IMG/VR virus record: IMGVR_UViG_3300033146_004797 | Span: 1 to 27,264 of that record | Reading direction: 5' to 3' (one strand) | Origin: a virus | DNA length: 27,264 bases | Part shown: positions 14,547-23,652 of the stretch, in pieces | Layout of the letters: each line of letters begins with the position of its first letter | How positions within the stretch are numbered: the first letter of the stretch is position 1 | Made by a program: the position numbers and the translations under genes | Notes under the pieces: generated by a model | Told to the model about the DNA's origin: nothing | Database searches by the model: none | The model's input: only the letters and a program-made list of their open reading frames with translations

Positions 14547-15088
14547 TAATTTCTAAATATATAAATAATGCCGTAGGAGTTGATTATCACATTCAACTTT
14601 TACAAAAATATATAAATAAAAATCAAAATTTAATTGATTGGTGTTTTGGGAGGGCTTATAAGAACGAGAATAGAGATAAAAAAATTATTCCTGAATTATT
14701 TATAAATAAAGATGAATATAAAGAGATTTATGGAATTGATTTTGTTAAAGGTTTTGGATTTTTTGATGTAGCAGAAACAATTGATATTTTACATAATAAC
14801 TCAAATACTTATTATAAAGAAACGACAGTAAGATTAATTATTTTTTCAAATTTAAAAAAAGCATTTTCATTATCTTATAGGGCAGATGAAAATTTAATTG
14901 TAGGATTTGAAACATTATTACAAAATTACACTAATAAAAGATTTAAGCTTACAAAAATAATTAAAGGGTTGAAAAATGTTTATTCTAGTTATAATTACGA
15001 GATTAAAAACAATCTGAATAATATGCAACCTTTTTTTATTTGTGCTTTTGAGTTTAATTTTAAATACAACAATAAATTAATTTGTTAA
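14543..15088 (+). CDS. Probable neck or tail-completion protein
   Basis: The 181-residue product has no recognised family. It is soluble, mixed alpha/beta and rich in Asn, Lys and Tyr, and ends in a beta-like run (FFICAFEFNFKYNNKLIC). The ATG overlaps the stop of the preceding gene. Its place immediately before the tail tube gene, and its size, match tail terminator or tail-completion genes of siphophages, which cap the tail and join it to the head. The role is inferred from gene order only. Confidence 0.6.
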   Translation: MIISKYINNAVGVDYHIQLLQKYINKNQNLIDWCFGRAYKNENRDKKIIPELFINKDEYKEIYGIDFVKGFGFFDVAETIDILHNNSNTYYKETTVRLIIFSNLKKAFSLSYRADENLIVGFETLLQNYTNKRFKLTKIIKGLKNVYSSYNYEIKNNLNNMQPFFICAFEFNFKYNNKLIC

Positions 15089-15089
15089 T

Positions 15090-15102
15090 ATTAACTTTTA
15101 AA
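15090..15102 (+). promoter_or_regulatory. Leader motif ATTAACTTTTAAA before the tail tube gene
   Basis: Identical to the 13 bases before the major capsid gene and again 11 bases upstream of the ATG. It overlaps no promoter box, so the common element more likely acts on the mRNA (ribosome recruitment or stability) than on transcription. Confidence 0.45.
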
Positions 15103-15113
15103 TTAAAAATAAA

Positions 15114-16016
15114 ATGAGCGTAAAATGTACAACAGGTTTAAACAACCTATCAAAAACGCAATGTGAGGCATCATACGGGCAGATTTTAGCCTTATGGTTA
15201 GATACAATTGATGACGGAATAACACTTGCTAATGCCTTAGCAGAAACAAATTGGGCATCAAAAATTTATGCGACAGCGGCAGAACGAATGTTTGTATTAA
15301 ATCCGGGAGCTAATGCAGAAATAACAAGAGAACAAGCAGAGGCAGTATTTAAAGAATACAATACAGGCTCTAGGAAGAAAATAAGAAACGGTTATTTAGA
15401 TTTAACGTTCGCTTATGACGGTTTAACATTCTGCCAAGCAGAAAAGTTAAAAGATTTAAACGGTTTAAGATTATATGCTTACGCCCTAACGTCAGGGGGG
15501 TATATCGTAGCTGGTGGCGATGCAATAACCCTAAAACCTGTACCTGTAGAGTTGTTTGTAGGAGAGCCTATACCGCCGGAGAATAACGATAGTGACTGGA
15601 CAGTAAACATTTATGTTAGATATACAAACACGCATGGGAATTTCAAAAATGCAGTCAATCCTGTTGATGACGGCGATTTTACACCACTAAATGTGGACGG
15701 AATTATCAATATTGAATTTGGCTCAATAAATGCGGACATCACCGACAGTGAAGTAATAACAACGATTACAACAGAATGCGATGGTGCAGAAGTAGACGAT
15801 TTAACAACTGCCAGCGATGTGATTGTAAGGGTAAAAGGCGGTGCAGCCTTAACTGTAGATGCACTTACCCATGTAAATAATGTCTATACATTTACAATAA
15901 ATGCGGGGACACCATTAACAGCAGTCCCACACGAAATATTGACAAAAAAGGCAAATAATGCAACGCAAAAGAAATATGAATATGCAGTCGCTACAGAATT
16001 TACACCAGTTCCTTAA
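15114..16016 (+). CDS. Major tail tube protein
   Basis: The tail tube protein stacks in hexamer rings to form the DNA channel. The 300-residue product lies between the neck genes and the tape measure, has the shared strong leader motif and is followed by a solid terminator, as expected for an abundant virion protein. Residues 1-190 contain a mixed region with YNTGSRKKIRNGYLDLTFAY at about 82-101, and then beta strands. The C-terminal 100 residues (IINIEFGSINADITDSEVIT and following) look like an added beta-sandwich or Ig-like domain, which many tail tube proteins display on the outside. Richer in Ala, Thr and Asp than its neighbours, like the capsid protein. Assigned by position, expression signals and fold type. 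Confidence 0.72.
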   Translation: MSVKCTTGLNNLSKTQCEASYGQILALWLDTIDDGITLANALAETNWASKIYATAAERMFVLNPGANAEITREQAEAVFKEYNTGSRKKIRNGYLDLTFAYDGLTFCQAEKLKDLNGLRLYAYALTSGGYIVAGGDAITLKPVPVELFVGEPIPPENNDSDWTVNIYVRYTNTHGNFKNAVNPVDDGDFTPLNVDGIINIEFGSINADITDSEVITTITTECDGAEVDDLTTASDVIVRVKGGAALTVDALTHVNNVYTFTINAGTPLTAVPHEILTKKANNATQKKYEYAVATEFTPVP

Positions 16017-16029
16017 TCTTTTTACCTTT

Positions 16030-16057
16030 AAAAAAGAGGTTTAAAAGCCTCTTTTTT
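16030..16057 (+). terminator. Intrinsic terminator after the tail tube gene
   Basis: AAAAAAGAGG (16030-16039) pairs perfectly with CCTCTTTTTT (16048-16057) around an 8-base loop that can close further, with the T-run built into the arm. It starts 13 bases after the tail tube stop and is a clear factor-independent terminator that works in both directions. No promoter is evident before the next genes, so they probably depend on read-through. Confidence 0.85.
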
Positions 16058-16072
16058 ACAATATTAAAAAAA

Positions 16073-16291
16073 ATGAAAAAAATAAAAAATTGTTGGTATG
16101 ATGAAGCCAAAATGGATTTTAATACTTTTTTAAGACTATTCCCTAAAAAAACAAGAAAAGATTTTAATAAATTTACAGGGAGAAAAGAAGCAAAACGAGA
16201 TAACCCAAATGAAGAGAAGAAAAAGGAGTTGCAAAAAAATGACAATAGAAAAAGCAAAAAAACTAGTAAGAAAATATCAAAAAACAAATAA
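16073..16291 (+). CDS. Small, very basic hypothetical protein (72 residues)
   Basis: The frame begins 16 bases after the terminator and yields a lysine-rich peptide, MKKIKNCWYDEAKMDF at the start and poly-Lys/Ser at the end. Residues 15-40 look like a real folded helix (FNTFLRLFPKKTRKDFNKF), while the last 25 look like out-of-frame or unstructured sequence. It overlaps the next small ORF by 53 bases. Position before the tail-assembly gene suits a tail chaperone component, but no family match is seen. Confidence 0.5.
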   Translation: MKKIKNCWYDEAKMDFNTFLRLFPKKTRKDFNKFTGRKEAKRDNPNEEKKKELQKNDNRKSKKTSKKISKNK

Positions 16292-16400
16292 AAAAGATTT
16301 CGCAATTATAAAAAAAGATTGCGGTGATATTGATTTCTGTTCTTTAAAAACAGCAAAAATAAATAATTATTTAATTTTAGAAATAGTTGAATTTACATAA
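16239..16400 (+). CDS. Small hypothetical protein (53 residues) overlapping its neighbours
   Basis: An ATG at 16239 is preceded by AAGGAG at 16223-16228, one of the few Shine-Dalgarno-like sites in the window (10-base spacing). For that reason I prefer it to the earlier in-frame ATG at 16209. The product, MTIEKAKKLVRKYQKTNKKD then a short beta-like region, is unrecognised. It overlaps the 72-residue ORF by 53 bases and the following gene by 14 bases. It may be an independent micro-gene, or the overlaps may mark a translational frameshift zone. Confidence 0.5.
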   Translation: MTIEKAKKLVRKYQKTNKKDFAIIKKDCGDIDFCSLKTAKINNYLILEIVEFT

Positions 16401-16959
16401 TACAATAAAAACAATCCCAATAATTCAATATTTTAAATTGCAAGAAACAGGGGATTTAAGGTATTTATTATATCTAAATAAAAATCAGATTTTTGATTTG
16501 CCGGAAGTTGAAATAAATAAAGAATTTGAAACAGCTTATAAATTATTAATTGAAAGTTTGGTTTATATAAATAACAAAGAACAAATTTTGTTATTTAAGT
16601 ATATTAAAGCTAATTTATTAAAGAAAAATGACAATATTCATTTTCACAATTATTTTAGATTTATAAAAAGCAATTACGATTTTTTCAAGTTAGATGAAAA
16701 AATTATTGATATTGATTTGCACTATAACGAATTAAAAGAAAAATATATAGATGCAGAATTTAAGGAGAAAAGATTATTTTTTGTTCTGCAACTTGAGAAA
16801 ATAGCAAAAGAGAATGATTATTTAGACATAATGTTAGACATGGAACTAGCAATAAAAATAAAATTAGATGAATATAAAGACAGCTATTATAAATTCTTGT
16901 TAGTAATTGAAAAAATAAAAGAGCGTGCAAAATTTCAAAAGAAAAATAAATCTACTTAA
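16387..16959 (+). CDS. Probable tail assembly (chaperone-like) protein, TTG start
   Basis: This 190-residue helical protein lies between tail tube and tape measure, the position of tail assembly chaperones. The open frame begins right after a TAG at 16384-16386 and has no ATG near its beginning, so TTG at 16387 is taken as start. The predicted first residues, NLHNTIKTIPIIQYFKLQET, look like a natural N-terminus. To my recollection, proteins at this place in other Bacteroidota phages begin in a similar way. The remainder is charged helices without membrane spans. It overlaps the previous ORF by 14 bases and the next by 35. Function is inferred from synteny. Confidence 0.68.
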   Translation: MNLHNTIKTIPIIQYFKLQETGDLRYLLYLNKNQIFDLPEVEINKEFETAYKLLIESLVYINNKEQILLFKYIKANLLKKNDNIHFHNYFRFIKSNYDFFKLDEKIIDIDLHYNELKEKYIDAEFKEKRLFFVLQLEKIAKENDYLDIMLDMELAIKIKLDEYKDSYYKFLLVIEKIKERAKFQKKNKST

Positions 16960-17440
16960 AAACCTTTTTAGCAAAACTACTTTCAAATTAGTTCTAAAAG
17001 AAATTTTTGAAAGTGGAACAATTGATGATGAAGTCATTGGAATAATTCAAAAACGATTATACAACATTGGAGTAGATGCAGAAAACAAAAAATTAAGTAC
17101 TGATTACTCAGGAGATTTGTCAGAGTTTTATGCAAATTCAACTTTTAAAATAAAAAAGGATATTGGACAAAAATATGATAATGTAACGTTACACGATTCT
17201 GGTACTTTTTATGAAAGTTTTGAGGGGCTGACAAATAATAACGGTTTTGATATTGTTGCAGATTTTGACAAAGAAAATGGGCATATTAGAAATAATTTCA
17301 CATTGCTTTATTCTTCAAATGAAGATTTTGAACAAAAAATTTTAGATATGACAGTAGAAGAAAAAGCAGAATATGTGAAAACTGAATTATTGCCTGAATT
17401 TTTAAATTATTTACGTTTTGATTTTAATAAAATAAAATGA
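16925..17440 (+). CDS. Conserved-looking tail-region protein upstream of the tape measure, GTG start
   Basis: The 171-residue frame has GTG at 16925 as the first plausible start, with no ATG until deep inside, and overlaps the preceding gene by 35 bases. Residues about 72-95 (DNVTLHDSGTFYESFEGL) form a motif that I associate with proteins lying before tape measure genes in Bacteroidota phages. The rest is mixed alpha/beta and ends LPEFLNYLRFDF. It overlaps the tape measure start by 4 bases (ATGA), indicating tight coupling. Precise role in the tail is unknown; a tail assembly or neck factor is possible. Confidence 0.72.
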   Translation: MQNFKRKINLLKNLFSKTTFKLVLKEIFESGTIDDEVIGIIQKRLYNIGVDAENKKLSTDYSGDLSEFYANSTFKIKKDIGQKYDNVTLHDSGTFYESFEGLTNNNGFDIVADFDKENGHIRNNFTLLYSSNEDFEQKILDMTVEEKAEYVKTELLPEFLNYLRFDFNKIK

Positions 17441-20400
17441 TATTTAACTATAACGAAATATTTGCCCCTGATTTGATTTCCGGTTTAGAGAAGATGAATA
17501 CATCTTTTAATAAGATTGCAGAATCCGTAAATAAAATGGCAACAACAATTGAGATAAGTTATGAAAAAACAGGTAAAGCATATTTAAAAAATAAACAAGC
17601 AATTGATAGATTATTAAAAGCTACAGAATTACAATTAAAACTAGATAAAGAAAAAAGCAAATTAGATAAAGAAACTCAAAAAATAATAAATAACAAAATA
17701 AAAGCCGAACAAAAAGAAAAAGTAGCTACAGAAAATTTAGTTAAAACAGAAAAAAAACTTGTTAAAGCAATAATAGAATTAAATAAATCCAAAAAAGAGG
17801 GTAAGAATATTGAACAAGGTTATACAAAAGTAATAGAAACACAAAAAAATATTATAGCAAATACAGTAATTGCACATGGTAAGCTGAGTAACGAGTACGC
17901 AAAAGAAAAAGCAAAGTTAAAAGAAATACAAACAGAACAAAAAGGATTTAACCAACAACAAAAACAAGTTAAAAAATTTACAGATGTTGCAGATGGCTCG
18001 TTGGCGAAAATGACATTAGAATTAGGTAAATTAAAAACACAATATAGAAATGCAAGCGAAGCTGGGAGAAACAAATTAACCCCATCAATCCGAAAATTAG
18101 ATGCTGAAGTGAAAAAATTAAATGCAGATATTGGAAATTTTCAAGGAAATGTTGGAAATTATAAAAGTGCATTTTCAAAACTTTCAGGCGTTGCTGGTGG
18201 TTTGGGGTTGTCTCTAGGTGGGGCGGCTCTGGCAATGAAAGGAATGCAGATTGCTAAAGACGTTGGAGAAACTTTGCGAAACTTTGAAAAAACAATGAGC
18301 GAAGTAAAAGCCATAAGTGGGGCGTCAGGAGAAGAATTTGAGACTTTAACTAATCTTGCTAAGGATTTAGGTAGGCAAACAACGTTTTCAGCCTCTCAGG
18401 TCGCCGAATTAGAAATTGAATTAAGTAAATTAGGATTTTCTGCACAAGATATTGATGAAGTAACAGAAAGTGTTTTGTATTTAGCACAAGCAACAGGTAG
18501 CGACCTTGCTACTACTGCAAATGTAGCTGGAGCCACATTAAGAGGTTTCGGGTTAGATGCCAGCCAAATGGGACACGTAACAGATGTTATGGCTTTATCG
18601 TTTTCTAGTTCTGCATTAGATATGGAAAAATTCAACACTGCAATGAGTACCGTTGCACCAGTTGCACGGACTTTTGGTTTTTCTCTAGAAGATACAACAT
18701 CTTTATTAGCTCAATTAACAAATGCTGGGTTTGACGCCTCAACAGCAGGAACATCTTTAAGGAATATAATGCTAAATATGGCAGACCCTGCTGGGGATCT
18801 AGCAACAGCTTTAGGCGAGCCAGTAACAGACCTTCCAAGTTTGGTAGCGGGTTTTGAAAAGCTTAAAAGCGAGGGTATCGACCTTGCAGGAGCTTTAGAC
18901 CTAACAGATAAACGAAGCGTAGCGGCATTTGAACAATTCCTTGCAACAGGCGAGCAAGCCCTTGTTCTAAGCGACAATTTAGCGAACGCAGACGGTTCAG
19001 CGATGCAAATGGCAGAGACGATGACAAACAATCTGGACGGAGCTATGAAGGGTTTAAGCTCCGCATGGGAAGGTTTAATTTTAGGAGTTGAAATGGGAGA
19101 CGGTAAAATGGGTAGTTCTATTGTTACAATAATAAATTTGATCTCTGAAGTAATGAATTTAGCAACAGATGCAAATTTTCTAGGAAAACAATTTAACACC
19201 TTATTAACACCGTTATTTGATATTTTCGATATTTTTACAGGTCTAGGAAATATATTATCTGTTTTTTCTAAAGAGACAGAAGAGGGTACAGATAGTATTC
19301 AAGGTCTAACAAAAATAATGGATATTTTAGTTTTTACTTTTAAAATTAGTTTAGCCCCACTTACAACAGTAATAAAAATATTAAAATTCCTTTTTGAAAT
19401 TGTAGAAAAAGGAATTGTAGGGAATAAAGATAAAATTAAAAAATTTGGAATTATATTTGAACGAATGGGTCTAATTTTCAGCCAATTAGGGGACATAATA
19501 AAAAAACTATATAACGACAATATAAAACCTCTGATAGACAGTTTAAATAAGGGGGGGGACTCTGTTGATATGCTAGGTGTTGCTTTAGATGGCTTATTTT
19601 GGTATTTAGATACTGTTACAACAGGATTTCAAAAAATGCTTACAGCGTTACATGTTCTAAAAGTTGAAAATGATGCAGTTATAAATTCCTTTAGCTCTTT
19701 AGAAGCTGTTATGCCATCAATTGCGGCAGTCATGGGAAATGCCTTTGACGAAGAGGCTTATAAGGCAGAACTTGCAGCATCTAGCATAATAACCGCAAAT
19801 AATAACGTAATAGAAAGCGAGGATGACGTTACTGAGAATTTGCGAAATAATGCAGATGAAAGACAAAAAATTAGAGATAAATTAAATTTAACGACAGCAC
19901 GAGAATATTATTACAGGGAATTAGCAGAATTAGAAAACTATTTAGAAAATGCTTATATTTCCGAAGAGGAGTTTTTGGAATTAAAAAAACAAATGTATAT
20001 TGATTATTTTGGAGAAGGTGAAGAATTGCAAACAACACATATAAATTTAATTGAAGACAATCAAGTTCAATTAAATGAAAATTTATTAGATCTTCAGAGA
20101 AGATTAGGAGAACAAACAATTGCCGAACAAAAAAGGAGTTTTTCCGATTATTTAGATTTAATTTTAGGAGATAGAGAGAAATTAAAAAATTCTTTAAAAG
20201 ATTTTTACGAAACGGCAATAGACGAAACAGGAAAATATTTAAAAGCACAATTAGATGCGGCAAAAGAACAACAAAGCATTAGTAACAAGAATATTAATAA
20301 TATAAAAAACGAATTAGAAACAGAATTAAAAACTCAAGAATTAAGGCAAAAATCCGGAGAAGCTTACGATTTAATAAAAATTGAGAATTTAAAAAAGAAT

Positions 20401-20904
20401 TTAGAAAAAGAACAGCAAATTGAAGCTGAAAATGCAGAAAAAATAGCAAAAACACAAAAAAAATTAATTTATTTTCAACTAGGAATTGATACTGCATCAT
20501 CAATCTCAAGTTTGATTGCGGCGAGTGAAGGAAATCCTATGAATTTATTGACAAGTGGGGCGGCTGGAATTTTGCAATTAACAATCGGGCTTGCAAGAAT
20601 ATTTGGCGGTTTTGCAACCGCACGAGCACAAATAAAAGGGTTTAAAAGTGGAATTATTGGGATTGATGGAGACGGAACGGAAACAAGCGACAGTATCCCT
20701 GCATTTTTGTCTAAAGGAGAAAGCGTAATGACCGCAAAAGAAACAAGGGAAAATCTAGGAGCTTTAAAATTAATGCGGGCGGGGTTTTCTGTAGATAATT
20801 TAATCTTAAATAAGGATAATGAATTAGATAGAAGAAGGAACGAATATTTAAAACAAATGACAAAAAAAACAAAACAAAATTTGTATCATAGAACTTTAAA
20901 TTAA
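17437..20904 (+). CDS. Tape measure protein (TP901-type)
   Basis: The tape measure fills the tail lumen and sets tail length. This is by far the largest gene (1155 residues). The N-terminal 40-240 is coiled coil (KLDKEKSKLDKETQKI and following). A glycine-rich hydrophobic stretch lies at about 250-270. The TP901 core domain spans about 285-480, with GRQTTFSASQVAELEIELSK at 312-331, YLAQATGSDL and GFDASTAGTSLRNIMLNMAD. Further helices and hydrophobic segments follow to about 690, then another coiled coil. The C-terminus has GTETSDSIPAFLSKGESVMT, a motif common at the end of Bacteroidota-phage tape measures. At roughly 0.15 nm per residue the tail would be about 170 nm long (inference). ATGA overlap with the upstream gene. 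Confidence 0.95.
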   Translation: MIFNYNEIFAPDLISGLEKMNTSFNKIAESVNKMATTIEISYEKTGKAYLKNKQAIDRLLKATELQLKLDKEKSKLDKETQKIINNKIKAEQKEKVATENLVKTEKKLVKAIIELNKSKKEGKNIEQGYTKVIETQKNIIANTVIAHGKLSNEYAKEKAKLKEIQTEQKGFNQQQKQVKKFTDVADGSLAKMTLELGKLKTQYRNASEAGRNKLTPSIRKLDAEVKKLNADIGNFQGNVGNYKSAFSKLSGVAGGLGLSLGGAALAMKGMQIAKDVGETLRNFEKTMSEVKAISGASGEEFETLTNLAKDLGRQTTFSASQVAELEIELSKLGFSAQDIDEVTESVLYLAQATGSDLATTANVAGATLRGFGLDASQMGHVTDVMALSFSSSALDMEKFNTAMSTVAPVARTFGFSLEDTTSLLAQLTNAGFDASTAGTSLRNIMLNMADPAGDLATALGEPVTDLPSLVAGFEKLKSEGIDLAGALDLTDKRSVAAFEQFLATGEQALVLSDNLANADGSAMQMAETMTNNLDGAMKGLSSAWEGLILGVEMGDGKMGSSIVTIINLISEVMNLATDANFLGKQFNTLLTPLFDIFDIFTGLGNILSVFSKETEEGTDSIQGLTKIMDILVFTFKISLAPLTTVIKILKFLFEIVEKGIVGNKDKIKKFGIIFERMGLIFSQLGDIIKKLYNDNIKPLIDSLNKGGDSVDMLGVALDGLFWYLDTVTTGFQKMLTALHVLKVENDAVINSFSSLEAVMPSIAAVMGNAFDEEAYKAELAASSIITANNNVIESEDDVTENLRNNADERQKIRDKLNLTTAREYYYRELAELENYLENAYISEEEFLELKKQMYIDYFGEGEELQTTHINLIEDNQVQLNENLLDLQRRLGEQTIAEQKRSFSDYLDLILGDREKLKNSLKDFYETAIDETGKYLKAQLDAAKEQQSISNKNINNIKNELETELKTQELRQKSGEAYDLIKIENLKKNLEKEQQIEAENAEKIAKTQKKLIYFQLGIDTASSISSLIAASEGNPMNLLTSGAAGILQLTIGLARIFGGFATARAQIKGFKSGIIGIDGDGTETSDSIPAFLSKGESVMTAKETRENLGALKLMRAGFSVDNLILNKDNELDRRRNEYLKQMTKKTKQNLYHRTLN

Positions 20905-20908
20905 AAAA

Positions 20909-21820
20909 ATGACATTTTCGGAAAATGAAATAATAAAAATAAAAGGAATAAGAAGTAAGGTTAATTTTTCTTTAAATAAAGATGCAATTTTAAATGTTAC
21001 TGAGGTTCGATTCTTGAAAGAATACAAAACTGAGCTTCCTGTTTTAACAGATAAGAAATTTTTATCTTTAGTAAATAAAAATTCTTACGAAAATGTAATT
21101 TTACAAAGCAAAAAGGTAATCGCTTATGATGTGGAAATCTCTGCAAAAGAAAACACTAATTTACAAATATTAAAAGAGTGTGAATTAATAAAATTAATAG
21201 ATAAGAACAATAACTCAAAAAATGTACAAATTTCTGAAATAACAGAAGAATTTGAAAGCGACACAACATTAAAAAACATAAAATATACTTTTATTGAAAT
21301 TTTAAAAGATAAAGACAGTTTAGTTTCACATGCCGAAAGCAGTTATGTTTTTGAGAAAATTGGAAATGGAGAATATGAAGAAAGCATTTATTTACAAATT
21401 GAAAATAATAAAAATATTGATAGTATTGTAGATTTTGAAAATGGAGAAACATTAAAATTCTATACATTATTTTATCCTGAAATTAAAAGAGAAATGATTG
21501 CTGAAGACACTATTTTGAATTTTTCCAAGAATGGTAAAATGATTACAATATCCTCTTTTGATTGTGAGAATGTAAAAATTAGATTATTTTTGAATAATGA
21601 AAATTTAGTAAAGCTCCAAAAATACATAAAAAGAGCATGGTTTATTCAAAATGGACAAAATAAAGGTGTTAAAATTATTGTAGGAAGTTTAGAATACCAA
21701 GCCGAACAAACAATAAATGCTGATGATATTGAAATAAATACAGATAATTCAAGTTTAGTAAATTTAACAGAAATAACAATAACATTAAAAAGAGATTTTA
21801 TTAATTATAATATATGTTAG
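20909..21820 (+). CDS. Probable distal tail protein
   Basis: The 303-residue product starts 4 bases after the tape measure stop, the usual place of the distal tail (Dit) protein that caps the tube and forms the baseplate hub ring. It is mostly beta, with charged loops and strands such as DSIVDFENGETLKFYTLFYP at about 169-188 and EITITLKRDFINYNI at the end. No diagnostic motif was recognised, so the name is by position. It overlaps the next gene by 7 bases. Confidence 0.6.
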   Translation: MTFSENEIIKIKGIRSKVNFSLNKDAILNVTEVRFLKEYKTELPVLTDKKFLSLVNKNSYENVILQSKKVIAYDVEISAKENTNLQILKECELIKLIDKNNNSKNVQISEITEEFESDTTLKNIKYTFIEILKDKDSLVSHAESSYVFEKIGNGEYEESIYLQIENNKNIDSIVDFENGETLKFYTLFYPEIKREMIAEDTILNFSKNGKMITISSFDCENVKIRLFLNNENLVKLQKYIKRAWFIQNGQNKGVKIIVGSLEYQAEQTINADDIEINTDNSSLVNLTEITITLKRDFINYNIC

Positions 21821-23652
21821 ATTTTAAATTCACATATTACACTGATCTAATAACGGCTGAAGAGGTTGAAATTGAGACAATAGATTTTTCAGGATTGTCT
21901 TTTAATATAGAACAAGACCCTGAAAAATTAATTTATAGAAAAACTTTAGAAGGCGACATTATCGTTTGTGGAAATGCTTTTAATTATTTTAAATCAAAAA
22001 TTGATGCAGGTATTTTTTCTGTTTTCGGGGACTTTTATGTAAATAATAATAAGATTTTTAATGGAGATGTGGCATTTGGCGGTATTGGTGGATTACAGTA
22101 TTATTTAGATTCCCATAGTTATAACGAAGAAAAAAAACAAATTAAAATAAAAATAAAAACGAACGATGAATATACTTTAATAGAAGACAATGCAGATATA
22201 AAAATTAATATTCTAGAAAGTGAAGCGGAGAGATATGTTACTTCTTGCTATAGACGCAGAACAAAGTTAGTTTTTTCTCCAATTCCTATTACAGGTGGCA
22301 GTGTTTTTCTCGACCATTCAACTTCTTACGATCCTATTGCAACAAATAAAGTTTATGCACGCGAAATGTTGATAAACGCAACAGAAGTCGAAAAAAAGAC
22401 TTTAAATGGTTTAAATGGTTGGATAATTTCAGGAACGGCACTAGTTAGAGATTGGTCTTATTCTTTTAGAGCTCCAACTGCTAGCGATTATATCTTCGCG
22501 GCTATTGATTACGTAGAAACAGCAAATGGTGTTAAAGACTATCCGACAGTCGATGCACAAGGACACATGCAAGCATCAACAATATATATCCAAACAGATG
22601 CATTTTTAGACACATATACAGCTTTAATAAATTATTTTGGAGATGAGACGGTCGCACCTTACTCTCCATATTTTTGCTTAATGTTAAAAAATGAGACGTA
22701 TTACGGATCAGAATCGGATTATAAATATTACTTAGTTAAAAATGGACTTAATTTAATTGATGCAGTATTATTTATGTATAAAAAAGTTGATCCAAACATT
22801 TCTGCTGTTTTGTTTAAATTTTTAGATAGATTTGAATTTACCGAAACAACAAATTTAATAATTCAATCACTTTCCGAATTAAGCAGGGCATTACCTTATT
22901 CAACGACAGTTTCTGGCACAAATATTTCTCCTGCAACAAAAGGGAATTTAACATTAAACGAAATAAACAGACTTTTAAGGCAATTTTTAAATGTTTATTT
23001 TTATGTTGAAAATCAGAACGTTAGATATTTGCATTATTCCGATTATTTTAATTTAACTCCTATTATAGATTTAACAAATACAAAAATAGGAAATATCACC
23101 CCAATATTAGAAAAAAAATATAATTCTGAAGAACGGTTTAAAATAATTACAAGAAATTTTGAGGCTGCGAATATTGATTTTATCGGAACAGATATTATAT
23201 TTGATGCAGTATTAAATAATACAATAAAAAACGTTCAAGCGGATAAATTTTATTTTGATATAAACGATATTTTAACAAATCAAGATAAATATGCAAAAAG
23301 TTCTGGAGAAAGTTGGGTTTTAATGTTAAGAAAAGAAAATTCCGCAATTTTAGAAAATGAACAAATTTTGTCAAATAGATTTAAAAAATTTATTAATGAG
23401 AAATTTTCAGTTGCTTTTATCGACGAAAAATTTGCTGTAGGAAGCGACAAAAAAGCATTAATAAATTTAAAAGAAAAAGAAATTGATACTTTCTTATATA
23501 CAGAATTAATAGAATTTGACATTTGCCCTAGTATTACTTTTGAAATAAATCCACGTTCTTATTTTAAAACAGATTATTCAGATAAACATATTTTAAAGAA
23601 ATTAAATCTAAAGTTGGATGGAAGTCCGGCAAAAATAAACTTATATGTATAA
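21814..23652 (+). CDS. Probable tail-tip/baseplate hub (tail-associated, Tal-like) protein
   Basis: The 612-residue product follows the distal tail candidate. The N-terminal 60 residues are beta-rich, with IDFSGLSFNIEQDPEKLIYR at about 24-43, which resembles the start of hub proteins. A middle region (about 145-330) has many aromatic residues, and the rest is alternating helices and strands. No lysozyme, peptidase or other catalytic signature was found. Location, size and order (tape measure, Dit, this gene, then adhesins) suggest a hub that carries fibres. The C-terminal end overlaps the next gene by 8 bases. Confidence 0.6.
   Translation: MLDFKFTYYTDLITAEEVEIETIDFSGLSFNIEQDPEKLIYRKTLEGDIIVCGNAFNYFKSKIDAGIFSVFGDFYVNNNKIFNGDVAFGGIGGLQYYLDSHSYNEEKKQIKIKIKTNDEYTLIEDNADIKINILESEAERYVTSCYRRRTKLVFSPIPITGGSVFLDHSTSYDPIATNKVYAREMLINATEVEKKTLNGLNGWIISGTALVRDWSYSFRAPTASDYIFAAIDYVETANGVKDYPTVDAQGHMQASTIYIQTDAFLDTYTALINYFGDETVAPYSPYFCLMLKNETYYGSESDYKYYLVKNGLNLIDAVLFMYKKVDPNISAVLFKFLDRFEFTETTNLIIQSLSELSRALPYSTTVSGTNISPATKGNLTLNEINRLLRQFLNVYFYVENQNVRYLHYSDYFNLTPIIDLTNTKIGNITPILEKKYNSEERFKIITRNFEAANIDFIGTDIIFDAVLNNTIKNVQADKFYFDINDILTNQDKYAKSSGESWVLMLRKENSAILENEQILSNRFKKFINEKFSVAFIDEKFAVGSDKKALINLKEKEIDTFLYTELIEFDICPSITFEINPRSYFKTDYSDKHILKKLNLKLDGSPAKINLYV

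Noticed and set aside
16209-16238. Earlier ATG for the 53-residue ORF
   Set aside because: The ATG at 16239 has an AAGGAG site at a workable distance, and the extra residues are a basic stretch without conserved character.
18711-19199. Long minus-strand open frame (162 codons) opposite the tape measure gene
   Set aside because: It lies fully inside the strongly supported TP901 core in antisense, has no leader or promoter, and its composition is what antisense of an Ala/Thr-rich gene gives.
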